In this document: positions 8,852-17,602 of the stretch, in pieces
How the letters are laid out: every line of letters starts with the position of its first letter
Numbering within the stretch: the stretch's first letter is position 1
From: Shewanella sp. HN-41
Lineage (GTDB): Bacteria > Pseudomonadota > Gammaproteobacteria > Enterobacterales > Shewanellaceae
Assembly: GCF_000217915.1 (NCBI RefSeq)
Contig: NZ_AFOZ01000044.1
Location: 100,583 to 164,582, forward strand
DNA length: 64,000 nucleotides
Direction: 5' to 3'
Notes under the pieces: model-generated
The model's database searches: none
What the model was told of the DNA's origin: nothing
What the model saw: only the letters and a program-made list of their open reading frames with translations
Made by a program: the position numbers and the translations under genes

Positions 8852-10195
8852 ATGATTTTGATGGAATTCATGGTGGTCCTAGGCTGCTTACTGCTAGGAA
8901 CCCGCTACGGCGGTATGGGACTTGGGCTTATCAGCGGTATCGGCTTATTTTTACTCACCTTTGTATTTGGTTTAGCACCGGGGCAACCTCCAGTCCAAGT
9001 GATGCTGACCATACTCGCCGTAATTGGTTGTGCCGCCGTATTGCAGACCGCAGGAGGCCTAAATGTGATGATGCAATTTGCCGAGCGTTTACTGCGCCGT
9101 CACCCACAATATATTACGATTCTGGCGCCCTTAACGACTTGGACATTGACCTTTCTCTGCGGCACTGGCCATGTGGTCTATACCATGTTCCCTATTATTT
9201 CCGATATCGCACTGAAGAAAAATATTCGCCCAGAACGACCGATGGCAGTTGCCTCTGTGGCATCCCAAATGGCCATTTGTGCTTCACCGGTTTCAGTGGC
9301 TGTGGTTTCCATGGTGTCCATACTCGCAGCGCAGCAAGGGGTTGGTCACGCCTATACCATGCTGGAAATCCTAATGGTCTCGGTCCCCGCTTCACTTGGC
9401 GGTGTACTGACGGCGGCCCTTTGGAGCCTGCGCCGTGGCAAAGATCTAGATAAAGATGAGGAGTTCCAAGAATGTATTAAGGATCCAATACAAAGAGCCT
9501 TTATCTATGACAAGAGCGAAACCCTACTCAACCAGAGCTTCCCTAAGGAGGCCTATTGGGCCACGGGGATATTTTTCACCGCCATTGCCGCCGTGGTGCT
9601 ATTAGGCTCCTTTAGCGAGTTACGTCCCGCCTTTGAAGTTAAAGGTAAAAATACGCTCCTATCGATGAACTTAGTGATCCAGATGATGATGCTGATTGCC
9701 GGTGCATTTATCTTAATGAGCTGTAAAGTGAAGCCAGCCGAAATTGCCAATGGCCCAGTATTTAAAGCGGGCATGGTGGCCATTTTCTCCGTCTTTGGTG
9801 TGGCTTGGATGAGTGATACTTACTTTATTAGCCATATGGATGTACTGAAGGAAAACCTGTCACATGTTGTGCAAAATCAACCTTGGACCTATGCACTCGT
9901 ACTGTTTTTAATTTCTAAACTGGTCAATAGCCAAGCGGCGGCGTTAACGGCTATTGCGCCTATGGGGCTTGCCTTAGGTGTCGATCCAAAACTCTTGATC
10001 GCCTTCCTCCCCGCAAGCTATGGCTACTTTGTACTGCCGACCTACCCCAGCGATTTAGCCTGTATTGGTTTTGACCGTTCAGGTACGACTAAAATAGGTA
10101 AATTCATCATTAACCACAGCTTTATCATGCCAGGCTTGATTGGTGTTGGTACGGCATCGACCCTAGGTTATTTGCTGGCGACAACCTTACTCTAG
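8852..10195 (+). CDS. Anaerobic C4-dicarboxylate carrier, Dcu (DcuA/DcuB) family
   Basis: 447 residues, about 11-12 membrane segments. It opens with MILMEFMVVLGCLLLGTRYGG and contains LCGTGHVVYTMFPIISDIA, IRPERPMAVASVASQMAICASPVS and the C-terminal PASYGYFVLPTYPSDLACI, all typical of Dcu fumarate/succinate antiporters of facultative anaerobes. The ATG at 8852 follows AGAGGTAATTCAA. The frame is open for 80 more codons upstream, but that part is not Dcu-like. The 250-bp divergent spacer holds TGTGA half-sites reminiscent of CRP, but no full site that I would claim. Followed by a bidirectional terminator. Confidence 0.9.
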   Translation: MILMEFMVVLGCLLLGTRYGGMGLGLISGIGLFLLTFVFGLAPGQPPVQVMLTILAVIGCAAVLQTAGGLNVMMQFAERLLRRHPQYITILAPLTTWTLTFLCGTGHVVYTMFPIISDIALKKNIRPERPMAVASVASQMAICASPVSVAVVSMVSILAAQQGVGHAYTMLEILMVSVPASLGGVLTAALWSLRRGKDLDKDEEFQECIKDPIQRAFIYDKSETLLNQSFPKEAYWATGIFFTAIAAVVLLGSFSELRPAFEVKGKNTLLSMNLVIQMMMLIAGAFILMSCKVKPAEIANGPVFKAGMVAIFSVFGVAWMSDTYFISHMDVLKENLSHVVQNQPWTYALVLFLISKLVNSQAAALTAIAPMGLALGVDPKLLIAFLPASYGYFVLPTYPSDLACIGFDRSGTTKIGKFIINHSFIMPGLIGVGTASTLGYLLATTLL

Positions 10196-10210
10196 CAGTC
10201 ACTTAGCAGA

Positions 10211-10236
10211 TAAAAGGCCGAATATTCGGCCTTTTA
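10211..10236. terminator. Bidirectional terminator between the dcu and tetR genes
   Basis: Perfect 26-bp inverted repeat with arms TAAAAGGCCGAAT / ATTCGGCCTTTTA, giving an A/T-flanked hairpin on both strands between convergent genes. Confidence 0.85.
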
Positions 10237-10249
10237 TCTTTCAGTTGAA

Positions 10250-10861
10250 TTAAGCCCGATACATGGCTAAAAACATCTTAATATTCGCGTCGATAATGGC
10301 TTGCTGATGATCATCGTGATTTTTCATATGGAATAATTTTGGCCAGAAGGCAAATGCCTTAAACATGCCCCAAAACTGAGTTGAGGCAATAGCAATATCC
10401 TCTATTTTTAGAGCTTTATGTGCCACAGCCCCGGCAAGCCAAGCCTCAAGCCCCCCCTCTTGCTTGGCCAACTTTTCCATGGCTTCGGTCGCTTGGCTAG
10501 GTGAACGAATAAATTCAGCCATCACCACCCGCGCCACATCGAGAAACTCTGGCTGCTGATATAAGGTCCAGCATCGGCGGGCGATTTGCTGTAATTGCTC
10601 TTCGAGACTGAGATCGGGATTAAAGGCTAAGGTTGCAGCCTCTTTAGTGCGGGACCATAACTCTGAGGTTGTGGTATCAAACAAGACTTCCTTGCTCGGA
10701 AAGTGATTATAAACCGTTCGCTTAGAGACATTTGCACGCTGGGCAATTCTATCCATGCTAGCGCCAACAAAACCATTGACCATGAATTCCTCCCGCGAAG
10801 CGCTGAGGATTGCCACACGCTTTTGTTGCGAATTCGTCAATTTTGCGGGTTTGTCCGTCAT
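10250..10861 (-). CDS. TetR family repressor
   Basis: 203 residues. The N-terminal helix-turn-helix MDRIAQRANVSKRTVYNHF (about 36-54) is a textbook TetR DNA-binding domain. The C-terminus carries the aromatic-rich ligand and dimer region (STQFWGMFKAFAFWPKLF). It is divergent from a metallo-hydrolase gene, and a 27-bp near-perfect palindrome lies between them, so it probably represses that gene and itself. Ligand unknown. Confidence 0.92.
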   Translation of the reverse strand: MTDKPAKLTNSQQKRVAILSASREEFMVNGFVGASMDRIAQRANVSKRTVYNHFPSKEVLFDTTTSELWSRTKEAATLAFNPDLSLEEQLQQIARRCWTLYQQPEFLDVARVVMAEFIRSPSQATEAMEKLAKQEGGLEAWLAGAVAHKALKIEDIAIASTQFWGMFKAFAFWPKLFHMKNHDDHQQAIIDANIKMFLAMYRA

Positions 10862-10926
10862 ATTCTTTACGCCATAACATGATTTGCCGACATTTTACAC
10901 TATCCAGTTTACTTTTGCACAATCGC

Positions 10927-10953
10927 ATGTAAACTACACTGTGTAGTTTACAT
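10927..10953. promoter_or_regulatory. TetR-type operator, 27-bp palindrome
   Basis: Two 13-bp arms (ATGTAAACTACAC and its exact complement) around a single central T at 10940. It sits 66 bp before the TetR start and 60 bp before the metallo-hydrolase start. A partial half (AGTTTAC) lies about 15 bp away on the tetR side. Confidence 0.88.
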
Positions 10954-11012
10954 TAGCAGATCCAATACGACTTAAAGCCATCTTAACCTTACTGCTACTC
11001 GGGAGCTTTGCC

Positions 11013-12083
11013 ATGGCCATTTATACAGACACTCATATAAACGCCCAGACTAAGGGTAAACGCTTTCGAAACGAAGCGCCAAACATGCGCAGTGGTGAAG
11101 GTAATTTACCCGCTATTTTATGGCGTTACCTCGCTGAGCGCATTCCAGATAAACGCCCGAGCATCGCCTTACCCATTCGTAAAATGCGACTTAATCCCAC
11201 TGCGGATGGGACACCTATGCTATATAAAATCAGCCACTCAACCCTGTTATTACAACTCAATGGCCAGTATTGGTTAACCGATCCGGTATTTTCAAAACGC
11301 GCGTCACCGAGTCAAGTGTTTGGTCCGAAGCGATTCCACAAATTACCCATTGAACTCGATGAGATCCCTGCACTGGCGGGTATTATCCTGTCCCACGATC
11401 ATTACGATCACTTAGATAAATCCAGTATTTTGGCCCTAACCGAGCGCACCCAAATGTTTATCGTCCCGCTAGGGGTTGATAACCATTTGATTGAATGGGG
11501 AGTTCCTGCAAATAAGATCATTGCACTCGATTGGTGGCAAGAAACCCATCTGGGTGGCATACGCTTTATCGCCACCCCAGCGCAGCACTTCTCTGGTCGA
11601 GGTCTTAGGGATAAAAACCACACTTTATGGGCATCTTGGGTCATTCAATCGCCGGAGGTGAACGTGTTTTTCAGCGGTGACTCAGGTTATTTTGATGGCT
11701 TTAAAAAGATTGGTGATAGGTTCGGCCCCTTCGATTTAACCTTAATCGAGACTGGCGCCTATGATGAAATGTGGGCGGATATCCACATGCAACCAGAGCA
11801 GTCACTGCGAGCCCATTTAGATCTGAAGGGGCGCCACCTTATCCCAATACATAACAGCAGTTTTGATCTTGCGCTCCACCCTTGGTACGAACCACTAGAG
11901 CGAATTGCTGCGGCGACAAAAGCCTATGGGGTGCCGCTACTGACACCCGAGTTTGGTCAAGGTATCCGGCTGAACGAATTGGCCCACAGTCCGGCACTGA
12001 ATCACGGGTGGTGGAAAAGCCATTTACCTAAGAATAGGCCCGAATTTGAGATCGTTGTACCGCATATGGTCACAGATAAATAA
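11013..12083 (+). CDS. Metallo-beta-lactamase-fold hydrolase (NAPE-PLD/RomA-like)
   Basis: 356 residues with the metal-binding motif HDHYDHLD (H128, H130, D132, H133), a third His in ATPAQHFSGRG (about 197), the bridging Asp in FFSGDSGYF and a final His in LIPIHNSSFDL. This architecture is that of N-acylphosphatidylethanolamine phospholipase D-like and RomA-like proteins, which act on lipid-like or unknown substrates. No signal peptide, so cytoplasmic or peripheral. Likely derepressed when the divergent TetR protein binds its ligand. Substrate cannot be told from sequence. Confidence 0.88.
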   Translation: MAIYTDTHINAQTKGKRFRNEAPNMRSGEGNLPAILWRYLAERIPDKRPSIALPIRKMRLNPTADGTPMLYKISHSTLLLQLNGQYWLTDPVFSKRASPSQVFGPKRFHKLPIELDEIPALAGIILSHDHYDHLDKSSILALTERTQMFIVPLGVDNHLIEWGVPANKIIALDWWQETHLGGIRFIATPAQHFSGRGLRDKNHTLWASWVIQSPEVNVFFSGDSGYFDGFKKIGDRFGPFDLTLIETGAYDEMWADIHMQPEQSLRAHLDLKGRHLIPIHNSSFDLALHPWYEPLERIAAATKAYGVPLLTPEFGQGIRLNELAHSPALNHGWWKSHLPKNRPEFEIVVPHMVTDK

Positions 12084-12295
12084 TCACTTACCAATAAGAT
12101 AGGCCCAGCGATGGGCCATATCTGCATACTTAAACAAGCCCCCTAACTATGCAACATCGCAGGATAAACGGGTCTCTAATTCGGAGCTGCGCTTTAGAAC
12201 ACAACGAAAGTAGTAACCTGTATCAATTTCTGCCCTATGCCTAGACGCTTCTATTCTTCAGGACATAAAATATTCAGCCCCGAGTAAGAGAGATA

Positions 12296-12865
12296 ATGTC
12301 AGTGTTAGCTTGGTTTAAACAACGGCTCCAGCGCCCAGAGCAACAAGCCGAATTGCATACCGCATTCCCTCAAGCCTTGATGCCCAACCTCAGCTTGCCG
12401 GACAGGCAAGTCTATCCGCCCGTATTGCCTATGGCCAAGGCAAATATTTTTGGCTATCAAATGCATTGTTTACTCACCTATGAAGGCAAAGAGGCACTAG
12501 ACAGGTTATTGCGCGAGTCGGGCTTTAAGATCTTGCCCGCGTTGACAGAGCATTTTAGCGGGCTTATCGAACACTCAACCAATGAGACCAGTTTGATTTT
12601 GAGTCAATATATTGATTTTTATGGTGTTTGTATAAATTTAGTAACCAATGACAATGCCTTGATCATGGCGTTAGTGAACTTCAAATCCACACCACCCAAT
12701 CCATGGGAAAGCTTTCCCGATATCGATCCCGATACTTTAGGTAGCCTGCAGGGTAATATCGATTTTTGGTGCAATTATTTTTGGCGACCCTATTGGTTGT
12801 CACTATCGGACACCGAGCGCCTGCAGTATCCCGAAAATTGGCGAGAGTTTAGTGATTACCACTAA
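12296..12865 (+). CDS. Conserved hypothetical protein (189 aa)
   Basis: 189 residues from MSVLAWFKQRLQRPEQ; GAGTAAGAGAGATA gives a plausible ribosome site. Acidic, Trp/Tyr-rich, without signal peptide or membrane helix. The C-terminal WCNYFWRPYWLSLSDTERLQYPENWREF is striking but I do not recognise a family. Normal codon use and a clean start make it a real gene. The M23 lipoprotein starts 30 bp downstream, so the two are probably co-transcribed. Confidence 0.7.
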   Translation: MSVLAWFKQRLQRPEQQAELHTAFPQALMPNLSLPDRQVYPPVLPMAKANIFGYQMHCLLTYEGKEALDRLLRESGFKILPALTEHFSGLIEHSTNETSLILSQYIDFYGVCINLVTNDNALIMALVNFKSTPPNPWESFPDIDPDTLGSLQGNIDFWCNYFWRPYWLSLSDTERLQYPENWREFSDYH

Positions 12866-12895
12866 TAGCAACCAATTAACTTTAAAGGAATAAAT

Positions 12896-13408
12896 ATGCG
12901 ACTAAGACGCCTTGGCATAACCATGCTGCTGATCCTCCTCGGCGGTTGTCTTATTCCTGAAACACCGCTGATCCCTGTTAAGGGGGCCAGCAGCAAAGAC
13001 TGGAACAGCCAAACCTTTTGGTATGAGCCATGGGGTGCATCGGGCGTGCATAAAGGAATAGATATTTTTGCCCCCAAAAATACCGCCGTCATTGCCCCCA
13101 CGCCCATGCTGGTTATTTATCGAGGCGACTTCTTTCAGGGAGGTAAGGTCGTGGTTGGCCTTGGCCCTAAATGGCAGATCCACTATTTTGCCCATTTGGC
13201 GAACATTGCGCCCGATACGGGGTTGATTGCAACAAAGGGAGATACCATTGGCGCTGTAGGTGATACGGGGAATGCTCAAGGCAAACCGGCGCATTTGCAC
13301 TATTCGATTTTAAGTTTATTGCCTAAACCTTGGCTGATAGATGCTTCGACTCAGGGTTATAAAAAAGCCGTGTATCAAAACCCTATCGAGTATTTAAAAG
13401 CACAATAA
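12896..13408 (+). CDS. M23 (LytM-type) peptidase lipoprotein
   Basis: 170 residues. Lipoprotein signal MRLRRLGITMLLILLGGC (Cys 18). The LytM core shows HKGIDIFAP (first zinc His and Asp), HYFAHLA and the closing AHLHYSIL (HxH). All expected metal ligands are present, so it is probably an active peptidoglycan endopeptidase rather than an activator. Short for the family and lacking LysM repeats or coiled coil. Ribosome site AAAGGAATAAAT. Convergent with the DUF2986 gene. Confidence 0.9.
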   Translation: MRLRRLGITMLLILLGGCLIPETPLIPVKGASSKDWNSQTFWYEPWGASGVHKGIDIFAPKNTAVIAPTPMLVIYRGDFFQGGKVVVGLGPKWQIHYFAHLANIAPDTGLIATKGDTIGAVGDTGNAQGKPAHLHYSILSLLPKPWLIDASTQGYKKAVYQNPIEYLKAQ

Positions 13409-13441
13409 AATGATATGACACTGACTTACGAGCAATCTTTG

Positions 13442-13633
13442 TCAATGAGTTAATCTAGGTACGTCAAGCAGAGGCGTAGTTTCCGGTGGCGTAATGTCTG
13501 TTTGAATGGCAGTCGCTAGGGCTTCTCTTTCAGCCTTGGCAATATATTTGGGTTTATTATTGGTTCGCAGCTTGGCATTAGCTTTCTTCGCCTTGCTTTT
13601 TAGAGTTTGATTGATCTTCTTTTTACGGTTCAT
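13442..13633 (-). CDS. DUF2986 family small basic protein
   Basis: 63 residues, MNRKKKINQTLKSKAKKANAKLRTNNKPKYIAKAEREA. The highly basic N-terminus and the KPKYIxKAEREA segment are characteristic of DUF2986, seen in Shewanella and Vibrio. Function unknown; the charge would allow nucleic-acid binding. No good ribosome site is visible in front. Confidence 0.75.
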   Translation of the reverse strand: MNRKKKINQTLKSKAKKANAKLRTNNKPKYIAKAEREALATAIQTDITPPETTPLLDVPRLTH

Positions 13634-13881
13634 AGGAGTACCAAATAGCCGTCCACCTCAACACCAAACATATATAACGCTCGGGGTCGGCTTATTGGCT
13701 GTAGCTGACTGTGATTGGGCTGAGATAATAGCTGATATAGCGTTAGGGGTTAATCCTCAATTTAAATACACCTATCACTGCAAGATAAATCACAACTTCT
13801 AAATATTGTCACCTTACTAAGCAATTCCACCGATGAGACGGCTAGACAATCGAGATGTACTCCCTTAGAATTCATCGATTA

Positions 13882-13900
13882 ATAAAAATCGTTATCATTT
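13882..13900 (+). promoter_or_regulatory. Probable Fur box before the TonB receptor
   Basis: AAAAATCGTTATCA reads as an imperfect 7-1-7 Fur site (TGATAAT-N-ATTATCA), with right half GTTATCA and left half AAAAAT. It lies ~80 bp upstream of the receptor start. Confidence 0.65.
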
Positions 13901-13977
13901 GCAATGCTATTTAACGGAATGTGCTGATGCCAAGGAATTCGGTGTAACACACTTACTCGACCTATGCAGGAAGTTAT

Positions 13978-16146
13978 ATGACGTTTAAAACCTCGTTTGT
14001 TGCCCTAGCCGTGTTCGCGGCACTGACTCAATCTGCAGCGGCACAGGATACCCCTGATAGTAACAACAGAAATAAAGAAATCGAAAAAATCACTGTCACC
14101 GCGAGCCGTATGGATAAGTCTCCAAGCTCGATTCCGAATACTGTCACTATCATCGACCGAGTGCAGCTAGAAGAGCAGTTTCGCACTACTAAGGATTTAT
14201 CCACCATTATCGGTAATTTAGCGCCGAGTTTTTCACCAAGCCGTCAGAAGATGAGCAACACGGGTGAAACCCTGCGCGGCCGTCCACCACTGATAATGAT
14301 CGATGGTGTACCACAATCGAACCCACTGCGTAGCGGTGGCCGCTCGGGTCAGACTATCGACCCTGCCATGATAGAACGGATTGAAATCATTCATGGCGCC
14401 AATGCGATGCACGGTTTAGGTGCCCAAGGCGGGATCATCAACTACATCACGAAAAAGCCATCTGGTGATAACGAACACCAAGTGAGTTTCGATGTCACAG
14501 TGCCGGATTCGCTCGAGTCTAATGGTGTGAGCTTTGGTGCAAGTTATGCGTTTTCCGGTGAATCTGAATTTATCGACATGCTAGGCTCCGTCAGCTACCG
14601 CAATAATGGGGTTTATTATGATGCAAACCACGATGTTATTGGCGTCGATACGACTCAAGGCGAGTCAATGGATAGCCAAAGTACTGACTTCTTTATCAAA
14701 CTTGGCCACAACTTTGCTGAATCACGCCTAGAGCTAATGGTCAACCATTACAATATGGACAACCATGGCGATTGGATGCCCGTGAAAGGCGATATCACCA
14801 ATGGTACACCAACGGGGTCCGTGGAAGAAAAACAACCCTGGGAGGCCGCCAATAACCAAGTCACTACCTCTAGTTTGACCTACAGCCACGAAAATATTGC
14901 AGGCCAACAACTGAACGTACAACTGTTTAATCAGGACTTCCAAGCCGTATATGGTGGTGGTTGTAACAAGACCTTCTTCGATCCTGCGTTTGCCAATGAC
15001 GACCAACTCGTTCAATGTGAGGGCCCTAAGGGTGAAAACTGGTACTACGAGCAATCCCGCAACGCTTCGGTCAAATGGGGTTTAAAAACCTCGCTGATTG
15101 CCAATAATATTGCCGATACTGGTATCGATGCTGCCTATGGGCTCGATCTGTTCCGTGATACGACTGAGCAAGATCTCGTGCAAACGGGTCTTTCATGGGT
15201 ACCCGAAAGCACCTATGACAACTTCGCACCATACTTACAGTTAGATTATGATTTAATTACCGATTTAACCCTATCAACCGGTGTGCGTTACGAACACGCT
15301 AAACTCAATGTTGATGACTATAAAACCCTTTACGGTGCAGGCAATAAGCAAATTGAAGGGGGAGAAGTGAGTTTTGACGAGACCCTATTCAATATCGGCG
15401 TATCCTACAAAATCACCCCAGATATCCGCCTTTACACTAGCTTTAACCAAGGCTTTGGCATGCCGGACATTGGCCGTATTCTACGCGATGGTAATAGCTT
15501 CCCCGGTGAGAATCCCAGCATAGAAGACTCCCTATCCCTCGCTCCTATTGTGACGGATAACGTTGAATTTGGTGCCGATTATCAAGGTAAGTACTTGAGT
15601 GCTAAGATTGCCTACTATCGCTCAGCCACAGATTATGGTTCACGCTTAGCCTTAAACAGTGACGGATTTTACGATGTGAAACGGGAAAAGAGTGTCATCG
15701 ACGGTATAGAGGCCAATATTACCGCTTACCTGACCAGCAACGATGATTTGGGTATGAATATCGCCATCCAGCGGGGTGAATACGATTCTAACGGTGACAA
15801 CAAAACAGATACAGATCTGGATGGTGCAAACATTTCACCAAATCGTATCAACCTGTTCTGGACCCATAATTTCGATAATGAAATGTCAACCCGTGTCCAA
15901 GCTAACTACTTCATGGATCGTGATTTTGAAGACGCCACGGGGGACAAATACGCCGAGTTTGAGGGCTACACGACCGTCGATGCGTCCTTCGCTATGCCAC
16001 TCTATACTGGCACCCTAAGCCTAGGCATACAAAACCTGTTTAATAAGGATTATTTCAACTATTACTCACAAACCATGGGTACAAATGATCGTTATTTCAA
16101 AGGGATGGGGCGTACTGCAACCATAGGTTACAGCATACCATTTTAA
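13978..16146 (+). CDS. TonB-dependent outer-membrane receptor, siderophore type
   Basis: 722 residues. Signal peptide MTFKTSFVALAVFAALTQSAAAQ, TonB-box region EIEKITVTASR (about 34-45), and a plug with GETLRGRPPLIMIDGVPQ and IERIEIIHGANAMHGLGAQGGIINYITKKP. A 22-strand-type barrel follows, with FTSFNQGFGMPDIGR-like and NLFNKDYFNYYSQ late strands and terminal GYSIPF. Length and plug match ferric-siderophore receptors. The Fur-like site upstream fits iron control. The ligand cannot be inferred; no siderophore synthesis or ABC uptake genes are adjacent. Terminator follows. Confidence 0.92.
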   Translation: MTFKTSFVALAVFAALTQSAAAQDTPDSNNRNKEIEKITVTASRMDKSPSSIPNTVTIIDRVQLEEQFRTTKDLSTIIGNLAPSFSPSRQKMSNTGETLRGRPPLIMIDGVPQSNPLRSGGRSGQTIDPAMIERIEIIHGANAMHGLGAQGGIINYITKKPSGDNEHQVSFDVTVPDSLESNGVSFGASYAFSGESEFIDMLGSVSYRNNGVYYDANHDVIGVDTTQGESMDSQSTDFFIKLGHNFAESRLELMVNHYNMDNHGDWMPVKGDITNGTPTGSVEEKQPWEAANNQVTTSSLTYSHENIAGQQLNVQLFNQDFQAVYGGGCNKTFFDPAFANDDQLVQCEGPKGENWYYEQSRNASVKWGLKTSLIANNIADTGIDAAYGLDLFRDTTEQDLVQTGLSWVPESTYDNFAPYLQLDYDLITDLTLSTGVRYEHAKLNVDDYKTLYGAGNKQIEGGEVSFDETLFNIGVSYKITPDIRLYTSFNQGFGMPDIGRILRDGNSFPGENPSIEDSLSLAPIVTDNVEFGADYQGKYLSAKIAYYRSATDYGSRLALNSDGFYDVKREKSVIDGIEANITAYLTSNDDLGMNIAIQRGEYDSNGDNKTDTDLDGANISPNRINLFWTHNFDNEMSTRVQANYFMDRDFEDATGDKYAEFEGYTTVDASFAMPLYTGTLSLGIQNLFNKDYFNYYSQTMGTNDRYFKGMGRTATIGYSIPF

Positions 16147-16166
16147 GTAGAGGGGAATTGGCAGCC

Positions 16167-16194
16167 AAAAAAGCGCATTAATTTGCGCTTTTTT
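16167..16194. terminator. Terminator after the TonB receptor
   Basis: AAAAAAGCGCA / TGCGCTTTTTT stem with a short AT loop. The A/T flanks allow use in both directions, also for the small minus-strand gene ending at 16217. Confidence 0.85.
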
Positions 16195-16216
16195 CACTCT
16201 GGCTGATAAATCAAAA

Positions 16217-16384
16217 TTATGCTTTGGTCACCACCCAAAGTGCATGTAACAAACCAGGGAACCAGAAGAGTAAACATAAGACTATGTTTATTAATAAATC
16301 TTTACCTGCACCCGCCTTTAAAAATACCGCAACTGGGGGGAGTAGAATCGCAATGATAACTAAGAGTAATTTATTTGTATCCAT
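16217..16384 (-). CDS. YqaE/Pmp3 family small membrane protein
   Basis: 55 residues, MDTNKLLLVIIAILLPPVAV then FLKAGAGKDLLINIVLCLLF and WFPGLLHALWVVTKA. Two membrane helices with the family signature: PP(V/L)AVFL in helix 1 and a second helix ending in (F)xPG(x)xHALWV. Pmp3/YqaE peptides sit in the inner membrane and are linked to membrane potential and stress, though their exact job is unsettled. Too short for default gene calling. Confidence 0.88.
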   Translation of the reverse strand: MDTNKLLLVIIAILLPPVAVFLKAGAGKDLLINIVLCLLFWFPGLLHALWVVTKA

Positions 16385-16500
16385 AACCGAGCATCCTTAA
16401 ACGGGGACTATTAGCAAATCAACAGGATATAACTTCGCAGGAAGACCCTAGATTTGCAAATACTTTAGGGTATGTTGGCATTTCAAGATGAGTTTGTAAG

Positions 16501-16885
16501 ATGATCCATCATGTCAATCTCAACCGCGAATTCAAAACCTACGCACAGAAGCTACGAATTATTCTTCTGATTTTATTGAGATTTCTCATGTTGCACTGGG
16601 ATACACAGTATCTCTTTTGGCTCCAACACAGTAAAAAATTTGATATCGCCGCCCTCGCAATCACTGCGGCATTGATGTGACTTGCCCCCTGACGTCAACT
16701 CGGAGCGAGTCCTCACCAGCTTATTCTCCGCCAATGTGCCCTCTCCTTTTTACAATGGCTGCCAACCTGATCAGCGACTCACTCAAGCCAATCGGGCCAT
16801 GGACCATGCTAAATCGGCGGGACGTGACCGTATCAACCAAATCAGCCAAATCAGCCAAATCAGCCAAATCAGCCTCATTGGATAG
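16501..16885 (+). pseudogene. Decayed GGDEF-domain fragment
   Basis: One frame (16501-16680) could encode 59 residues ending KKFDIAALAITAALM, which faintly resembles the KPFxIxGxxLxITxSIG region of GGDEF domains. A second frame (16682-16885) contains RLTQANRAMDHAKSAGRDRIN, which matches the end of GGDEF domains (ADxAMYxAKxxGRDRI). No GGDEF signature or catalytic part survives. It ends in four in-frame copies of a 9-bp unit. I read it as a diguanylate-cyclase relic with at least one frame break; the upstream half is uncertain. Confidence 0.45.
16839..16874 (+). repeat. Four tandem copies of a 9-bp unit
   Basis: AAATCAGCC repeated four times without error, in the frame that extends the GGDEF remnant as (Gln-Ile-Ser)n. 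A copy-number-variable microrepeat. Confidence 0.9.
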
Positions 16886-16889
16886 ATTA

Positions 16890-17576
16890 TTATCTATCGG
16901 GCCAATCTAAAGCATTGGGCTCTCGCCACGCCTCGAGCGCCGTTGTCACAGGCTCACTGCTAAATAGTGCCCCCTGTGAAGGCATATCGAGATAGGCGTA
17001 ATCCCGCTGTACACCAATGGCGTCACAATAGCTAAAATGCAGACTATAGGCGTGCAGATAACAACGATCTGCACTCGCACCGCCATAGAGGTCGTCACCC
17101 AAAATTGGCACACCTAAACTTGCTAAGGCGACCCTCAACTGATGGGTTTTACCTGAATGAGGTTTAAGTAAATAGAGGCGTAATCCATCGCCCACACTTT
17201 GGGAAAAGAACTGAGTAATCGCTGGATTCTCTTTGGTTCGCAGCAACTTAAACATACTACGCCGCGACTTTGCCATATCGCCAATCACCCAGCCCTGTTT
17301 CTTCTTGGGCTTACCTTTGGCTAAGGCAAGGTAGAATTTTTGCACTTTATGGGCGGTGAATAGCCCGGTAAATTGCTGCGCAGCGGCTGTGCTCTTAGCC
17401 AAAATCAACAGACCTGAGGTCGGTGTATCGAGTCGATGCACGGCAAAAAGCTTAATCCCTAGATCTTGCTCAAGCTGCGCCACAACACCCGCAGTGCCAT
17501 CCTGACTGTGAAAATGCACTTGGGCTGATTTAGAAATAACGAGAAAATCAGCCTCATCGGCTATGATTCGATACAT
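16890..17576 (-). CDS. RluA-family RNA pseudouridine synthase
   Basis: 228 residues. The catalytic motif HRLDTPTSGLLILAKS (Asp about 50) and later KPHSGKTHQLRVALASLGVPILGDDLYGG define an RluA/RsuA-type synthase that isomerises uridine to pseudouridine in rRNA or tRNA. It lacks an S4 domain and is shorter than RluC/RluD; it fits the single-domain RluA-like group (TIGR01621 type). Ribosome site AGGAAACTGC before ATG. Target uridine unknown. It lies 27 bp downstream of the histidine kinase, same strand. Confidence 0.9.
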   Translation of the reverse strand: MYRIIADEADFLVISKSAQVHFHSQDGTAGVVAQLEQDLGIKLFAVHRLDTPTSGLLILAKSTAAAQQFTGLFTAHKVQKFYLALAKGKPKKKQGWVIGDMAKSRRSMFKLLRTKENPAITQFFSQSVGDGLRLYLLKPHSGKTHQLRVALASLGVPILGDDLYGGASADRCYLHAYSLHFSYCDAIGVQRDYAYLDMPSQGALFSSEPVTTALEAWREPNALDWPDR

Positions 17577-17602
17577 GCAGTTTCCTATGCTTTTAAAACT
17601 GA

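Noticed and set aside
9028..9453. 141-codon frame inside the Dcu carrier gene
   Set aside because: Shadow frame; no ribosome site, Cys/Arg/Trp-rich composition, and the overlapping Dcu frame is clearly real.
12101..12117. GGCCCA/TGGGCC hairpin as terminator of the metallo-hydrolase gene
   Set aside because: Short stem and no T-tract.
14734..15054. Minus-strand 106-codon frame inside the TonB receptor
   Set aside because: Shadow of a highly conserved gene; no support.
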